Source of the DNA: Roseicyclus amphidinii
GTDB taxonomy: Bacteria > Pseudomonadota > Alphaproteobacteria > Rhodobacterales > Rhodobacteraceae
NCBI RefSeq assembly: GCF_030163755.1
Contig: NZ_JASJOE010000012.1
Coordinates: 1-64,000, forward strand
DNA: 64,000 nt
Direction: 5' to 3'
This document shows positions 43,222-52,253 of this stretch, in pieces (position 1 is the stretch's first letter; every line of letters starts with the position of its first letter). The notes under the pieces were generated by a model. The model had not been told where the DNA came from. It searched no databases and saw only the letters and a program-made list of their open reading frames with translations. The translations under genes and the position numbers were made by a program.

Positions 43222-43428
43222 TCAGGTTTCGGTCGAGAGGTCGCCGCCGGATTGCCTCTGCGCGATTGCCACGAACGGGGCTGCGAGCAGGCCGAGGCCC
43301 ATCACCACAAGCCCCAGCAAGGCGAGGTAGAACAGGGCCGTCAGGCCAAGCCCGGCCAGCACACAAGCCACCAGGATGGCAAGGGTGGCAGTTGCGGCGG
43401 AGGTGGCTTTGGACATCAGGGTCTTCAT
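43222..43428 (-). CDS. Small hydrophobic membrane protein
   Basis: A 68-residue protein made of a short polar head and two adjacent hydrophobic segments (about residues 12-30 and 31-53), ending in a polar tail GGDLSTET. I do not recognise the family. The start at 43428 has GGAG 8 bp upstream; an in-frame ATG at 43443 would add five residues. A strong terminator downstream supports that it is expressed. It lies downstream of a truncated histidine kinase on the same strand. Confidence 0.6.
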   Translation of the reverse strand: MKTLMSKATSAATATLAILVACVLAGLGLTALFYLALLGLVVMGLGLLAAPFVAIAQRQSGGDLSTET

Positions 43429-43506
43429 CGGGTCGGTCTCCATGTTGATCGTTGTTTCGATGGAACCAACATGGGGGCTGGCGTTTACGCCCGTCTGACC
43501 GCTTCT

Positions 43507-43668
43507 TTACAACTCCGTAAACTCGATGGTGGCGCGCAGACCTCGAGGCGTCTCCTGGGCAAGCCGCAGCCGCGCGTTGTGCCGGTCGGCAACCGCACGC
43601 ACCAGCGCAAGGCCGAGGCCACTTCCGTCGCTGTTACGGGCCGCATCCAGGCGCACCATACGGGGCAG
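43507..43668 (-). pseudogene. C-terminal remnant of a sensor histidine kinase
   Basis: In one minus-strand frame the sequence reads RMVRLDAARNSDGSGLGLAL then VRAVADRHNARLRLAQETPR and ends at a proper stop. This is the N/G2-box end of the HATPase domain of a two-component kinase. The frame before Leu-Pro-Arg is no longer kinase-like and no start precedes it, so about nine tenths of the gene is gone. No response-regulator gene is nearby. Confidence 0.65.
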
Positions 43669-43862
43669 GGTGGTGGCACGCCCGCCATGTGCGTATGGGG
43701 TGCGCTGCGGGTCCGTTCGGAGTGCTGACGGACGCGAAGAGATTATCGAATGACCTTGAACGCACCCAGAAAGGCCGCGCGCCTGTCCGTCGCCCGGACG
43801 ATGGGTGTTGGCAATTCTGACCTTGTTTCAACGGCTTGAGTGGCTTCGTGTGCAACATGTGT

Positions 43863-44057
43863 TCATGCCTTGACCGCACAATATCGTTCGACGGCGCGGT
43901 TGCTTCGGTCGCCATGGTTTGAATCCGCCAGGGGGGCCGCGTCGATCTCCTGCACGAGCCTGTCGGCTTCAACCGCTGAGATATGGTTTTCCAGATAGGT
44001 TGGCCCGTCTGGCCACTCATCTGTAAAAAACGAAAGTTGTGCAGGCGGTGTGGCCAT
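43863..44057 (-). pseudogene. N-terminal remnant of an AlkB-like 2-oxoglutarate/Fe(II) oxygenase
   Basis: A 64-residue frame beginning MATPPAQLSFFTDEWPDGPT and continuing YLENHISAVEADRLVQEIDAAPL resembles the start of AlkB-type DNA-repair dioxygenases (hydrophobic strand, then EADRLVQEIDAAP). The sequence then turns into NHGDRSNRAVERY and stops, well before the catalytic HxD motif. It starts after a GAGGGG ribosome-binding site. Probably a truncated gene; a short independent protein is less likely. Confidence 0.45.
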
Positions 44058-44190
44058 CGGCGGCGGACCCCTCGTTGGCCGTGTTCTGGTGGGTTTGGCG
44101 CCACCAGCCCGCCACCGTGAAGAAGGCCGGAAAAATCCACCTTCCGGCGCTCCGGTGTCGAGGGAAGAGCGCGGGAGAGGGCTTCGGCCC

Positions 44191-45537
44191 TCAAACCGCG
44201 CCCAGACCGGCGTCAAGTGCCAAGAGGATCGCGGAGGCATCCGCTTCGGTGAGCACCAGCGCGGGCGACAGGATGATGTTCGGGCCGGAGATACGGATCA
44301 TCGTGCCGTGCCGGTACGCCGTTTCCTGCACGATCTGGGCGACATCGGCGCCGATCGGAGTCTTGTTCACAGGGTCGCTGACAAGCTCGAGCGCGGTCAT
44401 CAGGCCATGCCCACCGCGCACGTCGCCGACGATGTCGTATTTGGCTTGCAGGGCAAGGCAGCCCTCGTGGATTTGCCTGCCGCGTGCAGCGGCGTTCTCC
44501 ACGACATTCAGACGTTTCGTTTCGGCAAGGCAGGCCAGCGCGGCGGCGGCCCCGACCGGGTGACCGGAATAGGTGTAGCCATGGCCGATCTTGGCGGCCG
44601 GGTTGTTCTCGAACACCTCCTGCACGGACCCGCCGATCATCACGGCGCCGAAGGGAAAATAGCCGTTCGTGATCGCCTTGGCGGTAGCCATCAGGTCAGG
44701 CTGAACACCCCAGAGCCGCGCGCCGGACCATGCGCCGGTGCGGCCATAGGCGGTGATGACCTCGTCGCTGATGAGCAGGATGCCGTGCCGGGTGCAGATC
44801 TCGCGCACCATGGGCATGAAGCTTTCATGCGGCGGGATCACACCTCCGGCCCCCAGAACCGGTTCCATGATCATCGCGGCGATTGTGCCCGCGCCCTGAA
44901 AGGCGATCTCGTCCTCGAGGGCGGCGGCGCAAAGCTGGGCCAGGCGCGCGGGGTCGGTCTCGTCGAAGGGGTTGCGATAGGGGTAGGGGGCCGGGATGTG
45001 GAAACAGCCGGGCATCAGCGGTTCATAGGCGGTGCGGAAATTGGCGTTGCCGTTCACGCTTGCGCCGCCGAAATGGGTGCCGTGGTATCCCTTCTTGAGG
45101 CTGAGGAACTTGGTCCGGCCCGGTTCGCCCTTCAGCTTGTGATACTGGCGCGCAAGACGCAGCGCGGTTTCGACCGAATCCGAGCCGCCCGAGGTGAAGA
45201 AGGCGCGCGTCATCCCGTCGGGGGCGAAGAAGGCGTTCAGCTCGTAGGCCAGTTCGATGGCGACGTCGTTCGAAGAGCCGCGGAAGGTCGAGTAATAGGG
45301 CAGGGTGTCGAGCTGTGCCGCGATGGCCTCTTTCACGGGCTGGCAGGAATAGCCGAGGTTCACGTTCCATAGGCCGCCGACGGCGTCGATCACCTCGTGC
45401 CCGTCCAGATCCGTCAGCCGCACGCCCGAGGCAGCGGTGATGATCTTTGGGGGATTGTCGATGCTGTCCTGGGGGGATGTCATGGGATGCCAGAACTGCC
45501 GCCCATTGTTTTCCTTCAGGAAATTGGAGTCTTTCAT
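44191..45537 (-). CDS. Class III (omega-amino acid type) aminotransferase
   Basis: A 448-residue PLP enzyme of the class III fold. Landmarks are QFWHPMTSP at the start, FTSGGSDSVETALRLARQYH (about residues 112-131), LLISDEVITAYGRTG (PLP Asp, about 248) and TAKAITNGYFPFGAV (Schiff-base Lys, about 282). The family moves amino groups from omega-amino acids, polyamines or GABA to pyruvate or 2-oxoglutarate. It is the last gene of a run with PuuD- and PuuA-like genes but is separated from them by 444 bp that contain a broken gene start. A PuuE-like role is inferred from context. Confidence 0.87.
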   Translation of the reverse strand: MKDSNFLKENNGRQFWHPMTSPQDSIDNPPKIITAASGVRLTDLDGHEVIDAVGGLWNVNLGYSCQPVKEAIAAQLDTLPYYSTFRGSSNDVAIELAYELNAFFAPDGMTRAFFTSGGSDSVETALRLARQYHKLKGEPGRTKFLSLKKGYHGTHFGGASVNGNANFRTAYEPLMPGCFHIPAPYPYRNPFDETDPARLAQLCAAALEDEIAFQGAGTIAAMIMEPVLGAGGVIPPHESFMPMVREICTRHGILLISDEVITAYGRTGAWSGARLWGVQPDLMATAKAITNGYFPFGAVMIGGSVQEVFENNPAAKIGHGYTYSGHPVGAAAALACLAETKRLNVVENAAARGRQIHEGCLALQAKYDIVGDVRGGHGLMTALELVSDPVNKTPIGADVAQIVQETAYRHGTMIRISGPNIILSPALVLTEADASAILLALDAGLGAV

Positions 45538-45551
45538 GAGACGTGCTCCGT

Positions 45552-45980
45552 TCATCGGGATACTCGATCGGCCTGCCGTGCAGCAACCGGCCAATCGTTG
45601 GGAATGGGGGTCGGATCCTTGGAGAACTGCCTGCCAAGGGCGATGTGTGCCTGTTTGCCATGCGCATGACCCGTAACCGCGACATGACGCAGGTTTGCGG
45701 ACGTGACGCGGATCGAAGGGAGGGCAAAACAGAGCGATCGGGCGCGCCGCCGCGCTTCGGGATCAGTGCGCGTGCTTTGCGTGGACCGGGTCAGCGCCCT
45801 TGTCAGGACGTGATCCCGGACGTCCTCGGGGCCTGATGCGAGCGGGGCCGGCCCGGTCAGGAGGGGGTGTCCCGTCACTTTGTCCCGCGCGCCAAGGCGG
45901 GCGAATTCTCCAACGCCGATCGCGGGCCGGGTGGAAGAAAACGGCTTCAGGTTGTCGAGGGTCTCGGTGATGGTTCCCAT
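45552..45980 (-). pseudogene. Possible 5' fragment of an operon gene following the amidotransferase
   Basis: An ATG at 45980 lies one base after the amidotransferase stop (TGAGATG), the same spacing as between the two preceding genes (TGACATG). It opens a 142-codon frame starting MGTITETLDNLKPFSSTRPA and continuing IGVGEFARLGARDK. Only the first 50 or so codons look coding; the rest is Arg-rich and shadow-like. I do not recognise it. It may be the head of a deleted gene, for instance the missing oxidoreductase of the pathway, or chance. The whole 444-bp gap holds nothing else. Confidence 0.3.
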
Positions 45981-45981
45981 C

Positions 45982-46692
45982 TCAGCGTCCAGCCCCTTCG
46001 AAGAACCGGGCGACCTCCTCGGCGAAGAGAGGCCCGTCCGCAACCCGCCCGCGGGTGGAGGCAAGCGCCGCCTCGGTCACCTCGGGTCCGACGTATTCCG
46101 CGTATTCGTGGACAAGGTCGGTGAAGAAATCCGGCGTCATCTCGGGGTGGTGCTGGACGGTGAAGACGCGGGTGCCGATGGCGAAGCCCGCGATCGGGCA
46201 GCCGGGGCTTTCGAAGATGCGCGTGGCGTCTGCGGGCAGGCTCTCGACCTGTTCGACATGGGAGCCGTAGAGGCGCAGGCGGTCGTCCGGCCCCGACCAA
46301 GGTGTCTCGCCCACGCGGGTCATCTCGATCAGTCCATGCGCCCAGCCGGCGGGGTTGCGGACAATGCGCGACCCCACCGCGCTGGCGATGACCTGGTGCC
46401 CGAAGCACGCGCCGAAGAGCGGCACGCCCTCGGCCATCATCTCGCGCAGCACGTCCTTCAGCCGTGCCATCCAGGGCGTGTCCTCGTTGACCGAGGCCGG
46501 GCTGCCGGTGACCATGACCCCGTCAAAGCCCGAGATATCCTCGGGGAACTCGCCCTTGCAGACCCAGAAGGCCTCGACCGTCCAACCGGGCCGCACGCCC
46601 GCGATCAGCGCCGCGAACTTGGCGTCGTCGAGCGGCCGCGCCTTGGCGAAATCGCTGAAATCGGTGTTGGTGACGAGCGTGGCCAGCTTCAT
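45982..46692 (-). CDS. Type 1 glutamine amidotransferase (PuuD-like/GMP synthase-like domain)
   Basis: A 236-residue class I amidotransferase domain. The nucleophile Cys lies in PLFGACFGHQVIA (about residue 94) and the His-x-Glu pair in FTVQHHPEMTPDF (about 184). Stand-alone members next to glutamine-synthetase homologues hydrolyse gamma-glutamyl amides (as PuuD) or supply ammonia (as in aniline and isopropylamine pathways). The start lies one base after the stop of the PuuA-like gene, implying coupled expression. Confidence 0.86.
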   Translation of the reverse strand: MKLATLVTNTDFSDFAKARPLDDAKFAALIAGVRPGWTVEAFWVCKGEFPEDISGFDGVMVTGSPASVNEDTPWMARLKDVLREMMAEGVPLFGACFGHQVIASAVGSRIVRNPAGWAHGLIEMTRVGETPWSGPDDRLRLYGSHVEQVESLPADATRIFESPGCPIAGFAIGTRVFTVQHHPEMTPDFFTDLVHEYAEYVGPEVTEAALASTRGRVADGPLFAEEVARFFEGAGR

Positions 46693-46693
46693 G

Positions 46694-47986
46694 TCAGACG
46701 AACCACACGTAGAAATCGAGAAGCGCGTCATGTTCCATGTCGCGCGTCTTGCGGAACTCGCGTTCCTTCATGAAGGCGTGGTTCTCGACCAGCTCGCGCC
46801 CGACAGCCTCGACCAGGGCGGTGTCGGCCATCAGATCCCGGATCGCGCCGCGCAGGTTGGGGGCCGTGCCGACCTTCGCGTCCACCTTCTCGAAGCCGTC
46901 GCCGGTCTCGATCGGGGGCAGGGACAGCTTGGCCTCGTAGCCCAGCCGCGCGGCCTGCAGCACGGCGGCGGCGGCGGAGTAGGGGTTGGCGCTGGCATCG
47001 GCCATGCGGTGTTCGAGACGCGACTTCTTTCCGCCTTCGCCCGAGACCCGGGTCGTGACGCCGCGATGGTCGCCGCCCCAGTTCTGCCAGTAGCCCGACA
47101 TCGAGGAGGGTTGCAGCCGGGCATAGGACCCGGTGGTGGGTGCGATCAGCCCGGCCAGCCCCTTGTGGTGATGCACCAGCCCCGCAAGGCAGCCGCGCGA
47201 CAGGTCGTTGAGGTGATCCGGCCCGCCCTTCTCGCCGGTGGCCAGCGCGTTGGTGCCGTCCTTGTCCCAGAACGAGAAATTGATGTGCATGCCCGAGCCG
47301 CCGGCCGTCGAGATCGGCTTGGGCAGGAAGGTCAGGACCACGCCGTGATCCAGCGCGATCTCGCGCGCCATCTGCCGAAAGAGGACCACGTCGTCAACCG
47401 CGGCCAGCGCATCGTCGAAGCTGAGCGTGTATTCGAACTGAGGGCTGTCGTATTCGGCGGTGATCAGGTCCAGCTTGAAGCCCGCCTCGTGGGCCTTGTT
47501 CCAGATCACGTCGTTGATCCGCATCGGGTCGGCGAAGGGGCCCGTGCCATAGACCACGCCACCGGGCGCATCATAGGGGCGCAGCCGCCCGTCCTCGCCG
47601 CCCTGCATGGCGTAGGCCTCGAGCTCGATCCCCAGCTTGGGCGTCAGCCCATGCGCCTGCCAATCCGCGATGGCGCGTTTCAGCGCGCCCCGGGGGCAGA
47701 GCGACAGGGGCGCGCCGTCGTTGTCATGGAGGTCGCCCAGGACGACCGAGGTTCGCGGCTCCCAGCCGGGGCGGATATCCTCGCCGCGCCAGCGCAGCTC
47801 CATGTCGGGCGCGCCGTCGCGCACGCCCGAATGGGGCGCGTCCAGCAGGAGGTCGCGGTCGTAATGCACCGCGAAGGTGGCGCGCGAGAAGCGGCTGGAG
47901 CCATCGCCGATCTTGCTCGCTGGCAGGTATTTGCCACGGGCGATCGACAGGTGGTCGAAGAAAAGGGCGCGAAGACGGTCTGACAT
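46694..47986 (-). CDS. Glutamine synthetase-family gamma-glutamyl-amine ligase (PuuA-like)
   Basis: A 430-residue glutamine-synthetase homologue with a short N-terminal beta-grasp region and catalytic barrel. Metal and ATP-site motifs are LTPKLGIELEAYAM (about residue 115), TAEYDSPQFEYTLS (about 178), GGSGMHINFSFWDKDG (about 230) and SRLEHRMADASANPY (about 320). Beside an amidotransferase and an aminotransferase rather than glnB/ntr genes, it most likely joins glutamate to an amine (PuuA, IpuC or GlnA-type paralogues). The amine is unknown. It lies 6 bp after the P450 gene. Confidence 0.86.
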   Translation of the reverse strand: MSDRLRALFFDHLSIARGKYLPASKIGDGSSRFSRATFAVHYDRDLLLDAPHSGVRDGAPDMELRWRGEDIRPGWEPRTSVVLGDLHDNDGAPLSLCPRGALKRAIADWQAHGLTPKLGIELEAYAMQGGEDGRLRPYDAPGGVVYGTGPFADPMRINDVIWNKAHEAGFKLDLITAEYDSPQFEYTLSFDDALAAVDDVVLFRQMAREIALDHGVVLTFLPKPISTAGGSGMHINFSFWDKDGTNALATGEKGGPDHLNDLSRGCLAGLVHHHKGLAGLIAPTTGSYARLQPSSMSGYWQNWGGDHRGVTTRVSGEGGKKSRLEHRMADASANPYSAAAAVLQAARLGYEAKLSLPPIETGDGFEKVDAKVGTAPNLRGAIRDLMADTALVEAVGRELVENHAFMKEREFRKTRDMEHDALLDFYVWFV

Positions 47987-47992
47987 GGAACC

Positions 47993-49249
47993 CTACCGAA
48001 GCGTAACGGAGACAGGCATCCGCTTGATGCCGTTGACGAAATTCGAGCGAACAAAGGCAGGTTCCCCGGCCGGTTCGATATGCGTGATGCGCTTTGCCAG
48101 CTCCTCGAACAGCACCCGCACCTCCAGCCGCGCGAGGTGCATGCCGAGGCAGACATGCGGCCCGCCTTGGCCCCAGGCCAGCTGCCGGTTGGGTTTGCGC
48201 GTCAGGTCGAGCCGGTAGGGATCGGAGAACATCTCTTCGTCGCGGTTGGCCGAGATGAACCAGTAGAGCACCTTGTCGCCTTCGCGGATCTGGCGGCCAT
48301 GCACCTCGACATCGCGCATCGCGGTGCGGCGGAAATAGGTCGCGGGCGAGGCCCAGCGGACGATCTCGTCGGGGGCGGTGTCCCAGACCTCGCCGGTCTG
48401 AAGCTGCTGCAGCAGCCCCTCCTGGTAGGCCAGCGCCTGCATCCCGGCGGCGATGGAATAGCGCGTGGTGTCGTTGCCTGCGGCAACAAGGAGGCAGAAG
48501 AAATTGCGGAACTCGGTTTCCGATATGGTCTCGCCGGTCTCGTCAGGTTGCAGCACGAGATGCAGGATGCCGCTGGTGTCGCCCGCCGCGTTCTTGCGGT
48601 CCATCAGGTCGCGCGCGTAGTCGTACAGCTCGGCCCCGGCGGGTGAATTGAACGGCATCAGCCGGTAGGCGTCGGTCTCGAGCTTGTCGACGACGTGATC
48701 GGTGAAATCGGGGTCGGAATTGGCCATCAGCGCATCGCCCTTGTCCACCAGCCAGGGCAGGTCTTCGTCGGGCAGGCCGAGGATCTGGCCGAGCATCCGC
48801 ATGGGCAACTCGCGGGCGATCTCGCGCGTCGCGTCGAAACTGCCCATCTCGCAGGCCCGGTCGAGGATCGGACCGCAGAGGTCGCGGATCTGCGTTTCGA
48901 ACTCGGCCACGACCCGCGGGGAAAAGGCACGGGCGACCTTCATGCGCACCTTGCGGTGATCGGTGCCGTCCACCTCCTGAAAGGTGCGGCGGGCAAGGTA
49001 TTCCTCGTAGGTCTGATCCTCCATCCGGATGCCGAGTGCCGAGGAGAAGGTCTCGGTGTCGCGGATCATCCTGTCGATGTCGGCGTGCCGCGTGATCGAC
49101 CAATAGCCCTTGCCGCCGTCGAATTCGGACCAGTGGCACGGGTCCTCGCGTCGCAGGCGGGCGAAGGTGTTGTAGGGCGCCCCCTTTGCAAAGCTGTCGT
49201 GGCTGCCGAGATCGGCGAACCCGTCATCCTCAGGAACCCACATGGTCAT
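47993..49249 (-). CDS. Cytochrome P450
   Basis: A 418-residue soluble bacterial P450. The I-helix oxygen-activation motif is VAAGNDTTR (about residues 246-254), the K-helix ExxR is EIVR in PDEIVRWASP (about 288), and the haem ligand lies in LAWGQGGPHVCLGMHLARLE (about 350), with Trp in place of the usual Phe. It overlaps the 3' end of tctA by up to 20 bp (starts at 49249 or 49243) and is followed 6 bp later by the PuuA-like gene. No ferredoxin or reductase gene is adjacent. It may hydroxylate or N-dealkylate the imported compound or its gamma-glutamyl derivative. Confidence 0.9.
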   Translation of the reverse strand: MTMWVPEDDGFADLGSHDSFAKGAPYNTFARLRREDPCHWSEFDGGKGYWSITRHADIDRMIRDTETFSSALGIRMEDQTYEEYLARRTFQEVDGTDHRKVRMKVARAFSPRVVAEFETQIRDLCGPILDRACEMGSFDATREIARELPMRMLGQILGLPDEDLPWLVDKGDALMANSDPDFTDHVVDKLETDAYRLMPFNSPAGAELYDYARDLMDRKNAAGDTSGILHLVLQPDETGETISETEFRNFFCLLVAAGNDTTRYSIAAGMQALAYQEGLLQQLQTGEVWDTAPDEIVRWASPATYFRRTAMRDVEVHGRQIREGDKVLYWFISANRDEEMFSDPYRLDLTRKPNRQLAWGQGGPHVCLGMHLARLEVRVLFEELAKRITHIEPAGEPAFVRSNFVNGIKRMPVSVTLR

Positions 49250-50834
49250 AGAACCGTCTCCGTCTTTGTTTCTTCACGCGGTTATCGAAATGACGCGCGG
49301 TCCGCCCGGCGATCCGCTTGTTGAACTGGTGAACGGCCTTCTTCTGCGGGGTCCGGCGATCCGGCTTGCGCCAATCGCGCCAGACCCGCCACAGCGTCGA
49401 GCCGAGGATGACCACGATCATGCAGAACAGGATGAAGGCGATGGGGCGGTCGATGAAATCGAGCGGCTCGCGGATCCGCGCCAGCGAGGTGCGCAGCTTC
49501 ACCTCCATGATCCCGCCCAGCACCATGCCCAGGATGATCGGCACGATGGGCAGGTTCAGCCGTTTCAGCACGAAGCCCAGCAGCCCGAAGGCCCCCGCGA
49601 TCAGGCAGTCCACGGCAGAGTTGCGGATCGAGAACACGCCGACGAAGCTGAGCAGCAGGATGCACATGCCGAGGAACCGGTTGGGGATGCGCGTCAGATG
49701 CACCAGCCAGCCGGTCGAGATCAGCAGGAAGACCAGCACCAGCAGGTTCAGGACCAGCAGCGCGATGTAGAGGGCCACCACGAAGGGCATGTCGTTCTGG
49801 AACAGCCCCGGTCCCGGCACGACATTGTGGACGTAGAAGACCGACAGCATCATCGCCGTCAGCGCCTCGCCGGGGATGCCGAGCGCCAGAAGCGGGATCA
49901 TCGCGGCGGCGGGCACGGCGTTGTTGGCCGTCTCCGAGGCGATCAGGCCCTCGGACGATCCGTTGCCGAAGCTTTGCGGGGTCTTCGACAGCTTCCTTGC
50001 GGATGTGTAGGACATGAATTGCGCGGTAAACTCGCCCACGCCGGGGATCATCCCCATCAGGACGCCGAAGCCCGACGACACGGCGGCCACGCGCGGATGG
50101 CGGGCCAGTTCGCGGAACCCCTGCAAGAGCGAGCCGCGCGCGCGGGGCAGGCGGATCTTCTCGTCATCCATGGTCATCAGCACGAAGGCCTGCGACAGCG
50201 CGAACAGGCCCAGCACCACCACGATCAGGTCGACACCGCCTGCCAGCCAGCTTTGCTCGAAGGTGTAGCGGCGGGTGTAGGCGGCAGGCTCAAGCCCGAC
50301 GGTGGACAGGAAGATGCCGAACCCCGCCAGCGCGGCCGCGATCAGCATCTGCCCGCGATGCGCCACCACCACGAGGATGATCCCGAGCAGCGCCGCGAGG
50401 AAGATCTCGCGCGAGCCGAACATGGGTGCGATCCGGGCCAGCACGGGCGACAGGAAGATCAGGCAGACGACCGAGACGATACCGCCCACGAAACTGGCCG
50501 AATAGGCCAGCGACAGGGCGCGGCGGGCCTCGCCCCGCTGGGTCATCGGGTAGCCGTCATAGGTGGTCAGCGCGTTGACCGCCGTGCCGGGCGTGTTGAT
50601 CAGGATCGCGGGGATCGCGCCGCCATACATGGACGAGCCATAGATCCCCAAGAGCAGGGTCAGCCCCACGATCGGGTCCATCGAAAAGGTCGCGGGCAGC
50701 AGGATCGCGATCGCCACCGCGGGGCCCACCCCCGGTATGGCACCGATGGCCACGCCGCCGATGGACCCCGCCAGCAGGGCCAGCGCGACATCCCAACGCC
50801 AGAGCACCTCGAGGGCGGCAGGGATCATGTCCAT
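49230..50834 (-). CDS. tctA: Tripartite tricarboxylate transporter large permease (TctA)
   Basis: A 534-residue inner-membrane protein with about 12 hydrophobic segments and the two repeated TctA motifs GAIPGVGPAVAIAILLP (about residues 30-46) and GMIPGVGEFTAQFMSY (about 260). GGAIPAILINTPGT near residue 70 is also diagnostic. A basic tail of about 30 residues (KKAVHQFNKRIAGRT onward) runs beyond the usual end into the P450 gene. It shares one base with the tctB stop codon. Confidence 0.92.
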   Translation of the reverse strand: MDMIPAALEVLWRWDVALALLAGSIGGVAIGAIPGVGPAVAIAILLPATFSMDPIVGLTLLLGIYGSSMYGGAIPAILINTPGTAVNALTTYDGYPMTQRGEARRALSLAYSASFVGGIVSVVCLIFLSPVLARIAPMFGSREIFLAALLGIILVVVAHRGQMLIAAALAGFGIFLSTVGLEPAAYTRRYTFEQSWLAGGVDLIVVVLGLFALSQAFVLMTMDDEKIRLPRARGSLLQGFRELARHPRVAAVSSGFGVLMGMIPGVGEFTAQFMSYTSARKLSKTPQSFGNGSSEGLIASETANNAVPAAAMIPLLALGIPGEALTAMMLSVFYVHNVVPGPGLFQNDMPFVVALYIALLVLNLLVLVFLLISTGWLVHLTRIPNRFLGMCILLLSFVGVFSIRNSAVDCLIAGAFGLLGFVLKRLNLPIVPIILGMVLGGIMEVKLRTSLARIREPLDFIDRPIAFILFCMIVVILGSTLWRVWRDWRKPDRRTPQKKAVHQFNKRIAGRTARHFDNRVKKQRRRRFYDHVGS

Positions 50835-51367
50835 CACAGGTACACCATGAAAAAGGTGCGGACCGAGGCGGGAAGCAGTTCGTAGATCTGCCCGCCGGGA
50901 ATGTTGACGCCCAGGAACCCCTTGAAGGTCACGGTGACCGAAACGGCAAAGAGAGCGGCCAATGCCAGCGCCCCCTTGCTGCGGTAGCCGAGCCGCCAGG
51001 TCAGTGCGCAGGCCATCACCAGGCTCATCGGCAAGAACCCGAGGCGCGGCACGGCCAGGACGAACAGGATGAACCAGCCATAGTATTCCAGCGGTTCGAC
51101 CCATCTTTTCGCCTCGAGCCAATCCCGCCGGTCGGGCCTGCGCCTGCGCATCAGCCGCCAACGCAGGCCGAAGCCCGCCACCATCAGCCCCAGCGCGACG
51201 GCGGGCCAGAAGCGGGGCTGGGCGGCGATGGTGCGGGCGCTGTCGCTCCATTCCGTCTGTGATCCGATCTGCGAAAGCAGCCCAAGCGACACCGCGAAGG
51301 AGGCGATCACGAAGATGACCTGCCCCGAGAGCCGCGTTTTGATGTCGAAGAGGTCGGATTTGCCCAT
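50834..51367 (-). CDS. tctB: Tripartite tricarboxylate transporter small permease (TctB)
   Basis: A 177-residue membrane protein with four hydrophobic segments (about 15-35, 55-72, 100-120 and 130-155), the topology of TctB. The start MGKSDLF at 51367 is chosen over 51397 because it gives the normal length. It sits between tctC and tctA. Confidence 0.85.
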   Translation of the reverse strand: MGKSDLFDIKTRLSGQVIFVIASFAVSLGLLSQIGSQTEWSDSARTIAAQPRFWPAVALGLMVAGFGLRWRLMRRRRPDRRDWLEAKRWVEPLEYYGWFILFVLAVPRLGFLPMSLVMACALTWRLGYRSKGALALAALFAVSVTVTFKGFLGVNIPGGQIYELLPASVRTFFMVYL

Positions 51368-51446
51368 GACTTGAGAGCCTTGTGAAAGGGAGAACATCGC
51401 GCCGAAATCGAAAAGGGGCGCCGTGCGCCCCCTTTCCGTCTTTGGA

Positions 51447-52211
51447 TTACTGGCCCAGGGCCTCGGAGATCGTGCCGAGCGTGGCGCGGTCCGCCTGGAT
51501 CACGGCGGCACTTTCCTCAGCATTCAGCCAATAGACCTGCGCGCCGGTCTCGGCGGCCAAGGCCTGCGCGCGGTCGCTCATCATGGTGCGTTCGGCCACG
51601 GCCGCGATGGCTTCGCGTGCCTCGGCCGGGGTGTCCTTGGTCACGAACAGCCCGTTCCACAGCGAGATGTCGAGGCTTTCGTCCACCTCGCCGATGGCGG
51701 GCGTCTCGGGGATCAACGGGATCCGGTCGCCGGTGATCGAGACCAGCACTTTCACGTCGTCGAGGCAGGGCAGGATCAGCTGCAGCGTGGTGTTGATCAC
51801 ATCCGCGTCGCCCGAGGCCAGGGTGTTGCAGTCGAGCGCATCGAAGGGCGCATCCCCGCCCCATTCGAAGCCCATGTTCGCGGCCAGAGCCTTGGTCACC
51901 TGCGTCGGCGTCAGCACGTCGCCGAAATGGCCGAGGAACACCTCGTTCTCGGCGGCATGGGCGGCCAGTTCCTCCATCGTGGAATAGGGCGCGTCGTTCG
52001 AGGTGGCGATCACGAAGGGATAGGTCAGGAAGATCCCGATCGGGTCGAACCGCTCCGGCGTCAGCTCGGGAATGTCGATCTCGTGGCCGATCAGGGACAC
52101 GGCGGGAACAAACGAGCCGATCGTGTAGCCATCGGCCGGTGCGGTGGCCACTTCGACAGCGCCGGGGAAGGGGCCGCCACCGCCGCCGGGGCGGTTCACC
52201 CCGCACTGCAC
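51447..52211 (-). pseudogene. tctC: tctC solute-binding protein gene, 5' end missing
   Basis: The readable 254 codons match the C-terminal four fifths of TctC/BugD-type periplasmic binding proteins (NRPGGGG, VATAPADGYTIGSF, FDPIGIFLTYPFVIATS, WNGLFVTKDTP). A complete member has about 320 residues and a signal peptide. Here homology starts abruptly at Val-Asn-Arg-Pro (52199), where the equivalent residue number should be near 65. Only a GTG at 52211 could start translation, without ribosome-binding site or signal peptide, so the product could not reach the periplasm. The divergent aldehyde dehydrogenase is broken at the same point. Confidence 0.8.
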
Positions 52212-52253
52212 CTGATCGACGGGGCGCGGGTTGGCGCATCGGACGGCGATGAA

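Noticed and set aside
43741-44194. Minus-strand frame 43634-44194 as a protein-coding gene
   Set aside because: Product is Arg/Pro-rich and has no family resemblance; better explained by the AlkB-like and histidine-kinase remnants in other frames.
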